A stretch of DNA of 64,000 nt from Nonomuraea soli (GTDB lineage: Bacteria > Actinomycetota > Actinomycetes > Streptosporangiales > Streptosporangiaceae), in NCBI RefSeq assembly GCF_013761175.1, contig NZ_JACDUR010000002.1, positions 310,001-374,000 on the forward strand, given 5' to 3'. A model generated the notes under the pieces. It made no database searches. It saw nothing but the letters and a program-made list of their open reading frames with translations, and was not told where the DNA came from. Below are positions 46,778-57,132 of the stretch, piece after piece (position 1 is the stretch's first letter; each line of letters starts with the position of its first letter). A program made the translations under genes and the position numbers.

Positions 46778-48244
46778 ATGCGGCTGCGATCCCACCTGCA
46801 CAGACTCGACAAGAAACTCTTCGCCGCGGTGGCCGAGGCGAACCTGCCAGGACTCGAACGGGTGCTGCCGAGAGTGTCACGGGCGGCCGACAACGCGCTG
46901 CTCTGGGCGGGCATCTCCGGCGCGCTCGCGCTGAGCGGCCGACGCCGGCTGCGCCGCGCCGCCACGCGCGGCCTGCTCGCCGTCAGCCTGGCCAGCCCGC
47001 TGGTGAACCTCGTCGGCAAACAGATCTTCAACCGGCGCAGGCCCGCCTCGGCCGGGCTGCCGATCGGCCGGGCCCTGACCATGCCGCGCTCGGCCTCCTT
47101 CCCCTCGGGGCACTCGGCCTCGGCCGCGGCGTTCGCCACCGCCGTCGCCATGGAGGCGCCGGCCAGGATCGCCGTGCCCGTCGGGCTGCTGGCCGCCGCC
47201 GTCGCCTTCTCGCGGGTCTACACCGGAGTTCACTACCCGGGTGACGTGCTGGCGGGCGTCGGCGTGGGAATGGCGGCCGGGCTGCTGACCCGCCGCATCT
47301 GGCCGGAGGCGGGGGAGGCGGGCCGCGCCCGCGCCGCCGCCACCGCACCCGCCGACGCCTGCTCGCCGGACGGCGAGGGGCTGGTCGTGCTCGCCGAGGC
47401 GGGCGCGGAGGGACAGCTCGACGCGCTGCTGCACGACCTGCCCGGCGCGCGGGCCGCCGCCCTCGACGAGACCCGGCCGGTACGGCAGGCCGCGGATCCC
47501 CAGGCCGGGCCCTATGTCGTGCCCGGGGCGGTACGGCAGGCGAAGGTCCTCGGGGTCGCCGGCGGAGACCGGGCGATGGCGGCCGGGGCGTCGCTCGCCC
47601 TGGAGGCGGGGGTGCCGTTGCTGCCGATCCCGTCCGGTGCGCCCGGGGAGTTCTCCCAGGCGCTCGGCCTGGAGGAAGGCGACGACGCGGTGACCGCCTA
47701 CCGCAGCGGCACCGTGGTCGCGGTCGACGTCGGCCAGGCGAGCATCGGGACGCAGGGCGAGCGGCGGGTGTTCCTCAACCACGTCGGAGCCGGCCTGCAC
47801 CCCGAGCTCGCCCGCAGGACCCAGGCCAGACGGCACGCCATCGGCAAGTGGCCGGCCATGGTCTGGTCGCTGGCCGGGCTGCTCGGCTCCGGCGCCGAAC
47901 CGGCCGACCTCGTCGTCGACGGCGTGCCGTACCGGACCTGGATGGTGTTCGCCGGCAACTGCCGCCACGACGGGCGCGGACCCGTGCCGGTGCGGCGCCA
48001 GCGGCTGGAGGACGGCCTGCTCGACATCCGCCTGCTGACCGCGGCCGCCCGCCTGCCGCGCCTGCGCGCGATCACGAGCCTGATCGGCGGGCGCCTGGGC
48101 CTGTCGCGGCACTACCGCCACTGGCACGCCGACACACTGACGATCGAGGGCGCCAGGAGCGCGGCGTTCGACGGCCACCAGGTCAGGACGCGTGGCCCGC
48201 TGGTGCTCAGCAAACGGCCACGCGCCCTGCACGTGCTCAGATGA
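46778..48244 (+). CDS. PAP2 phosphatase fused to a diacylglycerol-kinase-like domain with degenerate ATP site
   Basis: A 488-aa protein. The PAP2 half (about 1-180) is intact: K-x6-RRP in GKQIFNRRRP, FPSGHSAS, and SRVYTGVHYPGD. The second half (about 200-485) is DAGK_cat-like, but GGDGT is replaced by GGDRA and the GTxNxFA segment by GAPGEFS. FLNHVGAG and the C-terminal domain remain. The phosphatase is probably active on a lipid phosphate; the kinase half may only bind ligand. It is the last gene of the TetR operon and abuts fadD end to end. Confidence 0.85.
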   Translation: MRLRSHLHRLDKKLFAAVAEANLPGLERVLPRVSRAADNALLWAGISGALALSGRRRLRRAATRGLLAVSLASPLVNLVGKQIFNRRRPASAGLPIGRALTMPRSASFPSGHSASAAAFATAVAMEAPARIAVPVGLLAAAVAFSRVYTGVHYPGDVLAGVGVGMAAGLLTRRIWPEAGEAGRARAAATAPADACSPDGEGLVVLAEAGAEGQLDALLHDLPGARAAALDETRPVRQAADPQAGPYVVPGAVRQAKVLGVAGGDRAMAAGASLALEAGVPLLPIPSGAPGEFSQALGLEEGDDAVTAYRSGTVVAVDVGQASIGTQGERRVFLNHVGAGLHPELARRTQARRHAIGKWPAMVWSLAGLLGSGAEPADLVVDGVPYRTWMVFAGNCRHDGRGPVPVRRQRLEDGLLDIRLLTAAARLPRLRAITSLIGGRLGLSRHYRHWHADTLTIEGARSAAFDGHQVRTRGPLVLSKRPRALHVLR

Positions 48245-50008
48245 TCAGCTGGACTCGGCGTAGAAGGAGTCGAGCGTCTGGCCGTGGTGGTCCTCGACGA
48301 CCTTCCGCTTCACCTTCAGCGACGCGGTCAGCTCGCCGGTCTCCACGGTGAAGTCGGCCGGCAGGATCGCGAACTTCTTGATCGTGGAGTAGCTCGGCAG
48401 CTCGGCGTTGACCTCGTCGATCGCCTTCTGCACCTCGGCGCGCATGCGCTCGTGCTCGCGCAGTTGCTCGGGGTCCTCCGGCAGCCCCTCGGCCTGCGCC
48501 CACGGCTTGACCACGTCGGCGTCGAGGGTCACCAGCGCGGTGCAGTAGTTGCGCTTGTCGCCGTGGACGAACACGTGCGACAGGTAGGGGCAGGCGGCCT
48601 TGATCTTGCCCTCGATGTGGGTGGGCGCGACGTATTTGCCACCGGAGGTCTTGATGAGCTCCTTCTTGCGGTCGGTGATCTTGAGGCGGCCCTGTTCGTC
48701 GAGCTCGCCGATGTCGCCGGTGCGCAGCCAGCCGTCGTCCGTCAGCGCGTCGGCGGTCTCGGCGGGCAGGTTGTGGTAGCCGCGCATGATGCCGCGCCCG
48801 CCGATGAGCACCTCGCCGTCCTCGGCGATGCGCACCTCCACGCCCGGCAGGGGCGGGCCGACGGTGCCGAAGGCGTTGATCGCCGGGCGGTTGAGGAAGC
48901 TGCCCGCCGACGACTCGGTCAGGCCGTACCCCTCGAGGATGGGCAGGCCCGCCCCGTCGAAGAACTCCGCCATCTCGGTCGACAGCGGCGCCGCCCCCGA
49001 GATGAAGAAGCGGATGCGGCCGCCGAAACGAGCCTGGAGCTTGCTGAAGACGAGCCTGTTCGCCAGGCCGTACTCGATCTTCGTGGTGGCCGGGATCGAC
49101 TGGCCGCGCTGGCGGGCGCGGGCGACGCGGATGCCGGTCCGCTTGGCCCAGTTGAAGATCTTGGCCTTCGCGCCGCCCTCGCGCGCGGTGTTGGCGGCGA
49201 CCGTGTTGTGCACCTTCTCGAAGATGCGCGGCGCGGCGGCCATGAAGGTCGGCTTGAGCTCGCCCAGGTTCTCGACGATCTTGTCGAGGCGGCCGTCGAC
49301 GGCGGTCGGCACCCCGCAGTCGATCATCACGACCTGGAGCAGCTTGCCGAACGAGTGCGACAGCGGCAACCACAGGAAGTGCAGGTCGTCGGGACCCAGC
49401 AGGTCGAGCTCGCGCACGCTGGAGCCGGTGAACAGCCAGTTGTCGTGCGTCAGCTCCACGCCCTTGGGGCGGCCGGTGGTGCCCGAGGTGTAGATCAGCG
49501 TCGCCAGGTCCTCGGGCGTGATGGCGTCGACCATCGCGTCGAAGTCGCCCTCGCCGGAGACGTCGGAGAGCTTGAGCACCCAGCCGTCGTCGCTGGCGGC
49601 GCCGTCGATGACCAGGACGTGCTTGACGTCGGCCAGCTCCTTCTGGACGCTGCGCAGCTTGGCCACCTGGTCGTCGTTCTCGGCGATCACCAGGACGCTG
49701 CCGGAGTCGTTGATGACGTAGGCGCACTCGTCGGCCGTGTTCGACGGGTAGATCGTGGTGGTCGCCGCGCCCGTGGACAGCACCGCCAGGTCCGCCAGGA
49801 TCCAGTCGACGCGGGTCGAGCACAGGATCGCGACCCTGTTGTCCTTGCCGGCGCCCAGGTCCTTCAGGCCCAGCGCCAGCGGGCGCACCCGTTCGCCCAC
49901 CTCGCTCCAGGACAGCGACGTCCAGCCTGACTCGGCTGGGTATCGATACGCCTCGGCGTCCGGGGTCGACCTGACCCGGTCACGCAACAGGGCGGGGATG
50001 CTGGACAT
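48245..50008 (-). CDS. Long-chain fatty-acid-CoA ligase (AMP-binding)
   Basis: A 587-aa ANL-superfamily enzyme of the FadD15/bubblegum type. The P-loop is LIYTSGTTGRPKGVE (near residue 170), A5 GYGLTESSAG, A7/A8 WLRTGDIGELDEQGRLKITDRKKELIKTSGGKYVAP. It activates long-chain fatty acids to acyl-CoA by way of acyl-adenylates. The catalytic Lys region at the C-terminus (ELTASLKVKRKVV) is present. It is convergent with the TetR lipid operon, whose thioesterase would act on its product class. Confidence 0.92.
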   Translation of the reverse strand: MSSIPALLRDRVRSTPDAEAYRYPAESGWTSLSWSEVGERVRPLALGLKDLGAGKDNRVAILCSTRVDWILADLAVLSTGAATTTIYPSNTADECAYVINDSGSVLVIAENDDQVAKLRSVQKELADVKHVLVIDGAASDDGWVLKLSDVSGEGDFDAMVDAITPEDLATLIYTSGTTGRPKGVELTHDNWLFTGSSVRELDLLGPDDLHFLWLPLSHSFGKLLQVVMIDCGVPTAVDGRLDKIVENLGELKPTFMAAAPRIFEKVHNTVAANTAREGGAKAKIFNWAKRTGIRVARARQRGQSIPATTKIEYGLANRLVFSKLQARFGGRIRFFISGAAPLSTEMAEFFDGAGLPILEGYGLTESSAGSFLNRPAINAFGTVGPPLPGVEVRIAEDGEVLIGGRGIMRGYHNLPAETADALTDDGWLRTGDIGELDEQGRLKITDRKKELIKTSGGKYVAPTHIEGKIKAACPYLSHVFVHGDKRNYCTALVTLDADVVKPWAQAEGLPEDPEQLREHERMRAEVQKAIDEVNAELPSYSTIKKFAILPADFTVETGELTASLKVKRKVVEDHHGQTLDSFYAESS

Positions 50009-50085
50009 GCGCTGACCTCCCTATGAGTTGTGCTGACAATAGGCCGCGCCGAGGGGGCACGTCGATGGTCGTAACCGGGCTGTTG

Positions 50086-50258
50086 TAGGCTGGTGGTGTC
50101 TTATCGCCAAGCCTGGAGGGCTCCATTGAGGATCTGAGGTCGCGGGCACCGCGCCATCAACGGCGCGTCCTTGTCGTACCTCGAATGTCCTCAGGCGCGC
50201 CTGCGGTGTTCCCGCCAAGTCACACGATCGTTTTCTCACGTGATTTGGGAGCGCCCTC
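50086..50258 (+). promoter_or_regulatory. Structured leader before the ABC-F gene
   Basis: TAGGCT (50086-50091) could be a -10 box, leaving about 160 nt of 5' leader. It contains a GGAGG (50115-50119) with TTG-AGG-ATC-TGA (50126-50137) after it, a hairpin CGCGCC-ATCAAC-GGCGCG (50150-50167), and a short palindrome CGATCG followed by TTTT. ABC-F genes are often induced by ribosome-stalling attenuation in such leaders; that role here is inference. Confidence 0.4.
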
Positions 50259-51866
<1,608 letters not shown>

Positions 51867-51896
51867 TTGACGGGCGGGGATCAATCGGGCGATAGT
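51867..51896 (+). promoter_or_regulatory. Leaderless promoter of the lipoprotein gene
   Basis: TTGACG (51867-51872) and GATAGT (51891-51896) are spaced by 18 bp, and the ATG at 51904 lies 7 nt further on. No ribosome site is present. Confidence 0.6.
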
Positions 51897-51903
51897 GTGG
51901 CAG

Positions 51904-52887
51904 ATGGCTGGCCCCCGGTTGATCCCCTCCGCGCTCGTCCTGACAGCGCTGTCCCTCAGCGCGTGCTCCGCACCCACCGGCGTGAGCGGAAGTCAGGAGA
52001 TCAGCGGCGTCGCCGGACAGGGCGGCGGCTCGGTCACCGGACCGAGCGCCTCCACGCAGTCCAGCGCCCCGCCCGCCTCCACGGCCCTCACACCCGAGGC
52101 CTACCGCGGCACGATCCAGGACGCCGGCAAGCCCGTACGCTCCGCCCTGACGGGCATCGGCTCCGCGCGCACACTCAAGACGCTCGACCAGCGCGTGGAA
52201 CGTGCCGAAACCGCCCTCAACCAGGCCGCCGACGACCTCGCCGCGGTCGCGCCGCCCGAAACGGCCCGCACCCAGCACGACGCCTACGTCGCCAGCCTGC
52301 GCGACTTCGCCACCGCCCTCGGCATGACCCGCGGCAAGGTCGGCAGCCGCGACCTCTGTACGGCCCCGGCCGTCTTCACCGACCTGGGCGCCTCCCTCAA
52401 GGAACTCGACCGCGCCGGGGCCGCGCTGCAGTCGGCCGGCGACTACCCGGCCGACGTCGTGTCCGTCAAGGCCGCGAGCAAGCTGAACCGGCGCCTGGGC
52501 AACGGCTCCTACGTACGGCGCGGCAGCCTCAACGGGCGCAGCTCGCTCCAGATCCACAACGGCGCCCCGCGCGACGCCGTCGTCACCCTCATGCGCGGCA
52601 GCTCCCGCGCGTTCAGCGTCTACGTGCGCAAGAAGTCGAAGATCAAGGTGCGCGGCATCCGCGACGGCTCCTACCGGATCTTCTTCACCCACGGTGTCGA
52701 CTGGGACTCCAAGAAGCGCGCCTTCTCGCGGGAGTGCAGCTTCGAGCGCTTCCAGGAGCGGGTGAGCTTCAAGACCACCTACACGGCCACGCAGATCCTG
52801 TGGCACGACTGGCGCATCACGCTCCACGCGATCACCGGCGGCACGGCCAAGACGGGGCCCGTCGACCCCGACGACTTCCCGGGATAG
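51904..52887 (+). CDS. Putative secreted lipoprotein, function unknown
   Basis: A 327-aa protein with an N-terminal signal and lipobox LSAC (Cys near residue 21), then a Ser/Thr/Pro/Gly-rich linker to about residue 60. Residues about 60-180 are helical (coiled-coil-like TLDQRVERAETALNQAADDL), with one Cys. Residues about 190-310 form a beta-rich domain with basic patches (YVRKKSKIKVRG). No catalytic motif is recognised. The promoter just upstream sets the ATG at 51904. Confidence 0.75.
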   Translation: MAGPRLIPSALVLTALSLSACSAPTGVSGSQEISGVAGQGGGSVTGPSASTQSSAPPASTALTPEAYRGTIQDAGKPVRSALTGIGSARTLKTLDQRVERAETALNQAADDLAAVAPPETARTQHDAYVASLRDFATALGMTRGKVGSRDLCTAPAVFTDLGASLKELDRAGAALQSAGDYPADVVSVKAASKLNRRLGNGSYVRRGSLNGRSSLQIHNGAPRDAVVTLMRGSSRAFSVYVRKKSKIKVRGIRDGSYRIFFTHGVDWDSKKRAFSRECSFERFQERVSFKTTYTATQILWHDWRITLHAITGGTAKTGPVDPDDFPG

Positions 52888-53153
52888 CGGGAGCGGCGGA
52901 TGGACGTCGCCGTCGCTATCTCGAGTTCGCCGCCCTCACCCGGAGGCCGTCGCCCGATGGTTGATCCCGCATATGTCCTGCTCCTCTCGGAGCTGCCGCC
53001 GCCGGTCCGGCCCTGACGGCGTGGGGTGTATGGGAGGCCGGGAGCGAGGTGTTCGCATCCCAGGCCCGTGAGCGCGCGGGAGAGGGCGGCCCGCCTTTTC
53101 GGATGCCGATGGTCCTGCGGCGCTGCCGATGCCGGTCGCCCTGGCGGGAGTGG

Positions 53154-53894
53154 TCAGGCGATGAGCGGGCGTTTGGCGTCGGGCGCGATGTCGTCAGCGT
53201 CCGGGTAGGGCCGCGGGTACGGCGCGCCGACGGTGTACCAGGCCGCCAGCGCGTCGGCGAACGCGGCCGCGATGCGGAACTCGCCGCGGGGGTTGGGGTG
53301 CGTCCCGTCCCACGTGTGCTCGGCCGCCACGAACTCCGCGTCGGTGTTGGCCACCACGATGGGCGACTCGGGGGTCGACAGTTCGCCCGCGACGGCGCGG
53401 ATGCGCAGGTTGCACACCGCGACGCGGGTGGCGAACGCGAGGTCGTCGTGCGCCCGCTGCGTGGGCAGCATGGCGCCGACGACGAACCGGAGCGCGGGGG
53501 CCGCGCGCCTGGCGTTGGTCACGAACTCCCGCAGGTTCGCCTCGAACGCCTGCGGGTCGACGCCGTACCAGAACAGGTCGTTGATGCCGAGCAGCACCAG
53601 CATGTACTCGGGCCGGTGTGCGGCGACCTTGGCCTCGATGGCCGCCTTCTCCAGGAGGTAGGGCCTGCCCCACTGGGCGTCGTGGTCGGTGTCGAAGGCG
53701 GGGTCGGCGTAGGTGCGGTCGCCGTCGCCGCACTCCTCGGTGCGGATGTTGTCGAGGTGGTCGCGCGATCCCACCAGGTCGACGGCGACGTCGTGGGCGC
53801 ACAGGTGCTTCCAGAGCCGGTAACGCCAGGTCCAGTCGCCGCTGCTGCCGTGGCTGATGGAGTCTCCCACGATCATGACGCGGATCTCGGTCAC
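53154..53894 (-). CDS. SGNH/GDSL-family hydrolase
   Basis: A 246-aa esterase-like protein with the four SGNH blocks: MIVGDSISHG (Ser nucleophile near residue 11), a block-II Gly in RPYLLEKAAIE, LLGINDL (block III Asn), and WDGTHPN (Asp/His). No signal peptide is visible, so it is probably cytoplasmic. It hydrolyses an ester or acetyl group of unknown substrate. The 266 bp before it (52888-53153) hold no recognisable feature. Confidence 0.88.
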   Translation of the reverse strand: MTEIRVMIVGDSISHGSSGDWTWRYRLWKHLCAHDVAVDLVGSRDHLDNIRTEECGDGDRTYADPAFDTDHDAQWGRPYLLEKAAIEAKVAAHRPEYMLVLLGINDLFWYGVDPQAFEANLREFVTNARRAAPALRFVVGAMLPTQRAHDDLAFATRVAVCNLRIRAVAGELSTPESPIVVANTDAEFVAAEHTWDGTHPNPRGEFRIAAAFADALAAWYTVGAPYPRPYPDADDIAPDAKRPLIA

Positions 53895-53948
53895 AGGTCT
53901 CCCATCACATGGAGCGTCGTCATGACTACTTTAAGTGATGGTAAAGGG

Positions 53949-53991
53949 CCAACAAAAGAGGAAGGGCGTGGAGCCCTTCCTCTTTTGTTGG
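53949..53991 (-). terminator. Strong intrinsic-type hairpin
   Basis: A perfect 19-bp inverted repeat (53949-53967 and 53973-53991) with a 5-nt loop. Stem arms start CCAACAAAAGAGG on the plus strand. It lies 6 nt past the zinc-ribbon gene stop and before the SGNH gene. On the minus strand the hairpin is followed by CCCTTT, a weak U-tract. It should end transcription of the zinc-ribbon gene. Confidence 0.85.
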
Positions 53992-53997
53992 AACGTA

Positions 53998-54258
53998 TCA
54001 GGACGAGAACAGCATGTTCACCCAGCTGCGCTGCCTGTGGTGGCCGTAGTGGCCGCCGTGGTGAGGGGCGCCCCAGCCGGGGGCGCCGTGGGCCGGAGGG
54101 GGTGGCGGGGGAGCGGCGTGGAACTGCGTCTCCATCCGGGTGAGGGTCTCGAGCTCGCCATAGTCGAGGAAGATCCCGCGACAGTTGTCGCACTGCTCGA
54201 TGTGAACCCCGTTACGCTCATATGTCCGCATATTGCCGCGGCACTTGGGGCACTGCAT
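53998..54258 (-). CDS. TFIIB-type zinc-ribbon protein
   Basis: An 86-aa protein. Residues 1-45 are a zf-TFIIB zinc ribbon: CPKCRGNM and CDNCRGIFLDYGELE (two CxxC knuckles). The rest is a Pro/His/Gly-rich tail ending in a short hydrophobic stretch. Its role is unknown; such proteins are widespread and small. ATG 54258 has AAGGAG 5 nt upstream, excluding longer starts. A strong terminator follows. Confidence 0.85.
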   Translation of the reverse strand: MQCPKCRGNMRTYERNGVHIEQCDNCRGIFLDYGELETLTRMETQFHAAPPPPPPAHGAPGWGAPHHGGHYGHHRQRSWVNMLFSS

Positions 54259-54302
54259 CTGCTCTCCTTGCCCTCTAGGGGGAATACGTCCTGCGTGGGC
54301 CA

Positions 54303-55163
54303 CTATCTCAGGCTTTTCTGAAGCCCGACAATCCTGCCGCACGCCTCGATCAACGATTGCTCCACCTCATCGGGTTCCCGGCCCTCGCGCAGAGCTTTGC
54401 CGAGGGCGACGGCGGCGAGCTGGGCGGTGAGCGCGCGGGCGGGCGCGTCGAGGCGCGACCACGGGTCGGCGGCGTCGACGGCGGGCCCACCGGCGGCCAG
54501 ATAGGCGCCGAGGAATCGTTCCCACACCGACCCCTCCAGCAGTCCGGCGGCATACCAGGCCGCGGGGCGGGCCAGATCCCAGGCGGGGTCGCCCACACCC
54601 AGGTCGTCGACGTCGATGAGCAGCCAGTGGGAACGGTGCACGAGCTGGCCCAGGTGCCAGTCTCCGTGGGTGAGCAGCCCGGGGCTCTCGGGGAAGGGCG
54701 GCAGGCCTTCGAACGCCTGCCGTACGAGCTTCTCGGCCGGGCTGTCGCCGGTGAGCCGGTTGACGGCGCGCGCCGCCCGGAGCGGTCCACCCGCGGGCGG
54801 CAGCGGCGGCAGGGCGCTGAGCGGCACCGCGTGGAGCCGGGCCAGCAGCCTGGCGCCCTCCTCCCACGGCGCGTGCTCGGGATCGGTGACGGGCTGCCCG
54901 GCGGGCCACACGGTGACGTTGCGCCCGCTGACCCGCATGACCTCGGCCCTGAGCGGCGCGAGCAGCAGCCCGTGCAGCGGCGCGGAGGCCGCGGCCCGCA
55001 GGCGTAGCTCCAGCCCGCCGGGATCCTCGCGGTCGGAGTGCGCCTTGACCACGACCCCGCCTTGGCGAAGTACCATCACGTCCGTACGCGAGGGAAACAG
55101 GACAGGCTCTCCGGTGCCGCCGAACGCATCGGCGATCGAGGTCAGTTCATCCTCAAGGCTCAC
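54303..55163 (-). CDS. Aminoglycoside-phosphotransferase-family kinase
   Basis: A 286-aa APH-fold kinase: the Brenner motif LLTHGDWHLGQLVH and metal-binding IDVDDLGVGDPAWDLA are both present; the N-lobe lysine is in VVVKAH. Members phosphorylate antibiotics, choline, sugars or amino sugars, so resistance cannot be assumed. GTG 55163 is preferred because TACCCT lies 7 nt upstream on this strand. An ATG at 55184 is possible but would overlap the start codon of the divergent oxidoreductase gene. Confidence 0.83.
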   Translation of the reverse strand: MSLEDELTSIADAFGGTGEPVLFPSRTDVMVLRQGGVVVKAHSDREDPGGLELRLRAAASAPLHGLLLAPLRAEVMRVSGRNVTVWPAGQPVTDPEHAPWEEGARLLARLHAVPLSALPPLPPAGGPLRAARAVNRLTGDSPAEKLVRQAFEGLPPFPESPGLLTHGDWHLGQLVHRSHWLLIDVDDLGVGDPAWDLARPAAWYAAGLLEGSVWERFLGAYLAAGGPAVDAADPWSRLDAPARALTAQLAAVALGKALREGREPDEVEQSLIEACGRIVGLQKSLR

Positions 55164-55182
55164 CCATGTAAGGGTATGGGGC

Positions 55183-56094
55183 ATGGAGAGAATCGGGTTC
55201 GCCCTGCCGGTCTCGGGGCCGTGGGCCAGGCCGGAGAACGTGCGACGGGTCGCCACGCGCGCGGAGGAGCTGGGCTACGACTCGTTGTGGACCTTCCAGC
55301 GGCTGCTGTACCCCGTCGGGCACCAGATGGGCCCGATCTATCGCAGCGTGCACGACCCGCTGATCACGCTGGCGCACGTGTCGGGCCTGACCCGCGAGAT
55401 CGAGCTGGGCGTGGCCGTGGTCAACGCCTACGTGCCGCCGGTGCTGCTGGCCAAGGAACTGGCCACGTTGCAGACCCTGTCGGGCGGGCGTGTGCTGGCC
55501 GGGGTCGGCCTGGGCTGGCTGGAGGAGGAGTTCCAGGCGACCGGCGTCGGCTTCGAGGCGCGGGGGCGGCGCGGCGAGGAGTACGTCGAGCTGCTGCGCG
55601 CCTGCTGGAACTCCGACCCGGTGGAGTACAAGGGCGAGTTCTACCAGGTGCCCGCCTCCCATCTGGACCCCAAGCCGGAGACCGCGCCGCCTGTCCTGCT
55701 CGGAGGCGCCGCGGAGCGGGCCCTGCGGCGGGCCGGGCGCCTGGCCGACGGCTGGGTGAGCGCCAGCAGGGAGAACCTCGACACCATCGACGAGAAGATC
55801 TCCGTGGTGAGGGCGGCCGCCGAGGAGGCCGGGCGCGACCCCGCAACGCTCAGGTTCGTCGTGCGCGGCGTCACCAAGGTGCGCCTGGAGCGGGGCGGCC
55901 CGCTGACCGGCACCTACGCCCAGATCGCCGAGGACGTGGCCGAGCTGTTCGCCAAGGGCGTCACCGACGTCTTCCACGACCTGAACTTCGACCCGGAGAT
56001 CGTCACGGCGTCGCCCACCGAGGCCATGGCCAGGGCCGAGGAGGCGCTGGAGATCCTGGCCCCGTCACGTCCCGGAGAGTTCGGCGCCGAGTGA
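55183..56094 (+). CDS. LLM-class F420-dependent oxidoreductase
   Basis: A 303-aa luciferase-like monooxygenase fold protein close to the F420-dependent subgroup: MERIGFALPVSG start, AEELGYDSLWTFQR, LGVAVVNAYVPPVLLAKELATLQTLSGGR, and GLGWLEEEFQATG. Mycobacteria and actinomycetes use such enzymes for F420H2-linked reductions; the substrate is unknown. It starts head to head with the APH-family gene and its end overlaps the convergent serine hydrolase by 30 bp. Confidence 0.9.
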   Translation: MERIGFALPVSGPWARPENVRRVATRAEELGYDSLWTFQRLLYPVGHQMGPIYRSVHDPLITLAHVSGLTREIELGVAVVNAYVPPVLLAKELATLQTLSGGRVLAGVGLGWLEEEFQATGVGFEARGRRGEEYVELLRACWNSDPVEYKGEFYQVPASHLDPKPETAPPVLLGGAAERALRRAGRLADGWVSASRENLDTIDEKISVVRAAAEEAGRDPATLRFVVRGVTKVRLERGGPLTGTYAQIAEDVAELFAKGVTDVFHDLNFDPEIVTASPTEAMARAEEALEILAPSRPGEFGAE

Positions 56095-57132
56095 CGCCAC
56101 GGCGTGCCGCAGCTCCCTGATGCCAGGACGGCCGCGCAGCGGGTGCACGGCGTTGGTCAGCAGCACCACGGTGAGTTCGCGCGAGGGGGAGACGACCAGG
56201 GCGGTGCCGGTGAAGCCCGAGTGCCCGAAGCCGTCGTGGAGCGGCCCGACGATCGCCGGGTCGCCGAGCCGTACACCCAGCCCCTGGCGGAAGGGCGCGC
56301 CGGTGGCGCCCTGGTCGGCCAGCATCTCCTTGACGGAGGAGGCCCGCAGCACCGGCGAGCCGCCGAGCCTGAGCATCTCCCCGAAGCGCAGCACCTCGCC
56401 CGCGGTCGAGAAGATCCCGGCGTGCCCGGCGACGCCGCCCAGCGCCGAGGCGGTCTCGTCGTGCACGGTGCCGCGCACGAAGCCCGACGGACGGCACTCG
56501 GTGGCCGCCACGCGGTCCCACGTGGCGGTGGAGGGGCGGAAACCGGTGTCGGCCAGGCCCAGCGGCCCGGTCACGCGCTCGGCGACCAGCACGTCGAGCG
56601 GCGCCCCACCGGCGAGCTCCGCGATGCGGCCCACGGTGACCATGCCGACGTCGGTGTAGAGGTACGGCCCGCCGACCGGCTGGGTGATCGGCGTGGAGAT
56701 GATCAGGTCGAGCTGCTCCTCGACGGACGCTCCCGGGATCTCCAGGTAGGCGCGGCGGGTCGGCTGCAGCCCCGCGGTGTGCGAGAGCAGGTGGCGCAGG
56801 GTGATGTGGGCCCGGCCGGCGTAGTGCTCGGGCAGCACGTCGGCCACCGGGGCGTCGAGCTCGAGCCGTCCCTCCTCGACGAGGCCGAGCACCACGCAGG
56901 TGGTGAACAGCTTGGTGATGGAGGCCAGGTCGAAGATCGAGTCCTGGTGGACCGGCGGGCGTTCCGCGGCCAGGGTGCCCGAGTCGTCGGCGTAGCGGAC
57001 CAATTCGCCGGCGGCGGCCTCGGCCACCACCCGGCCGCGCACGCAGATCGCGGCCACCGCGGCCGAGCACACCCCGGCCTCGACGGCCTCGGCGAGCACT
57101 GCGGAGAGCGCGGGGTCCACCGGGTCAGCCAC
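56065..57132 (-). CDS. Class C beta-lactamase-fold serine hydrolase, AmiE-like candidate
   Basis: A 355-aa protein. The SxxK nucleophile is in LASITKLFT (near residue 70), the second motif is YTD in place of YxN, and GHSGFTG stands for the third. The fold includes esterases, DD-peptidases and the Bacillus N-acetylmuramyl-L-alanine amidase AmiE. Its start overlaps the murQ stop by 8 bp and namZ lies across the promoter, as in Bacillus MurNAc-recycling clusters. An amidase role is therefore plausible, but not proven. Confidence 0.82.
   Translation of the reverse strand: MADPVDPALSAVLAEAVEAGVCSAAVAAICVRGRVVAEAAAGELVRYADDSGTLAAERPPVHQDSIFDLASITKLFTTCVVLGLVEEGRLELDAPVADVLPEHYAGRAHITLRHLLSHTAGLQPTRRAYLEIPGASVEEQLDLIISTPITQPVGGPYLYTDVGMVTVGRIAELAGGAPLDVLVAERVTGPLGLADTGFRPSTATWDRVAATECRPSGFVRGTVHDETASALGGVAGHAGIFSTAGEVLRFGEMLRLGGSPVLRASSVKEMLADQGATGAPFRQGLGVRLGDPAIVGPLHDGFGHSGFTGTALVVSPSRELTVVLLTNAVHPLRGRPGIRELRHAVASLGAELSGT

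Noticed and set aside
52888..53153. Small gene or RNA in the gap after the lipoprotein gene
   Set aside because: No start with a ribosome site plus plausible protein, no strong hairpin and no tRNA-like fold was seen.
54303..55163. Aminoglycoside resistance gene
   Set aside because: The APH fold alone does not show drug specificity; many relatives phosphorylate metabolites.
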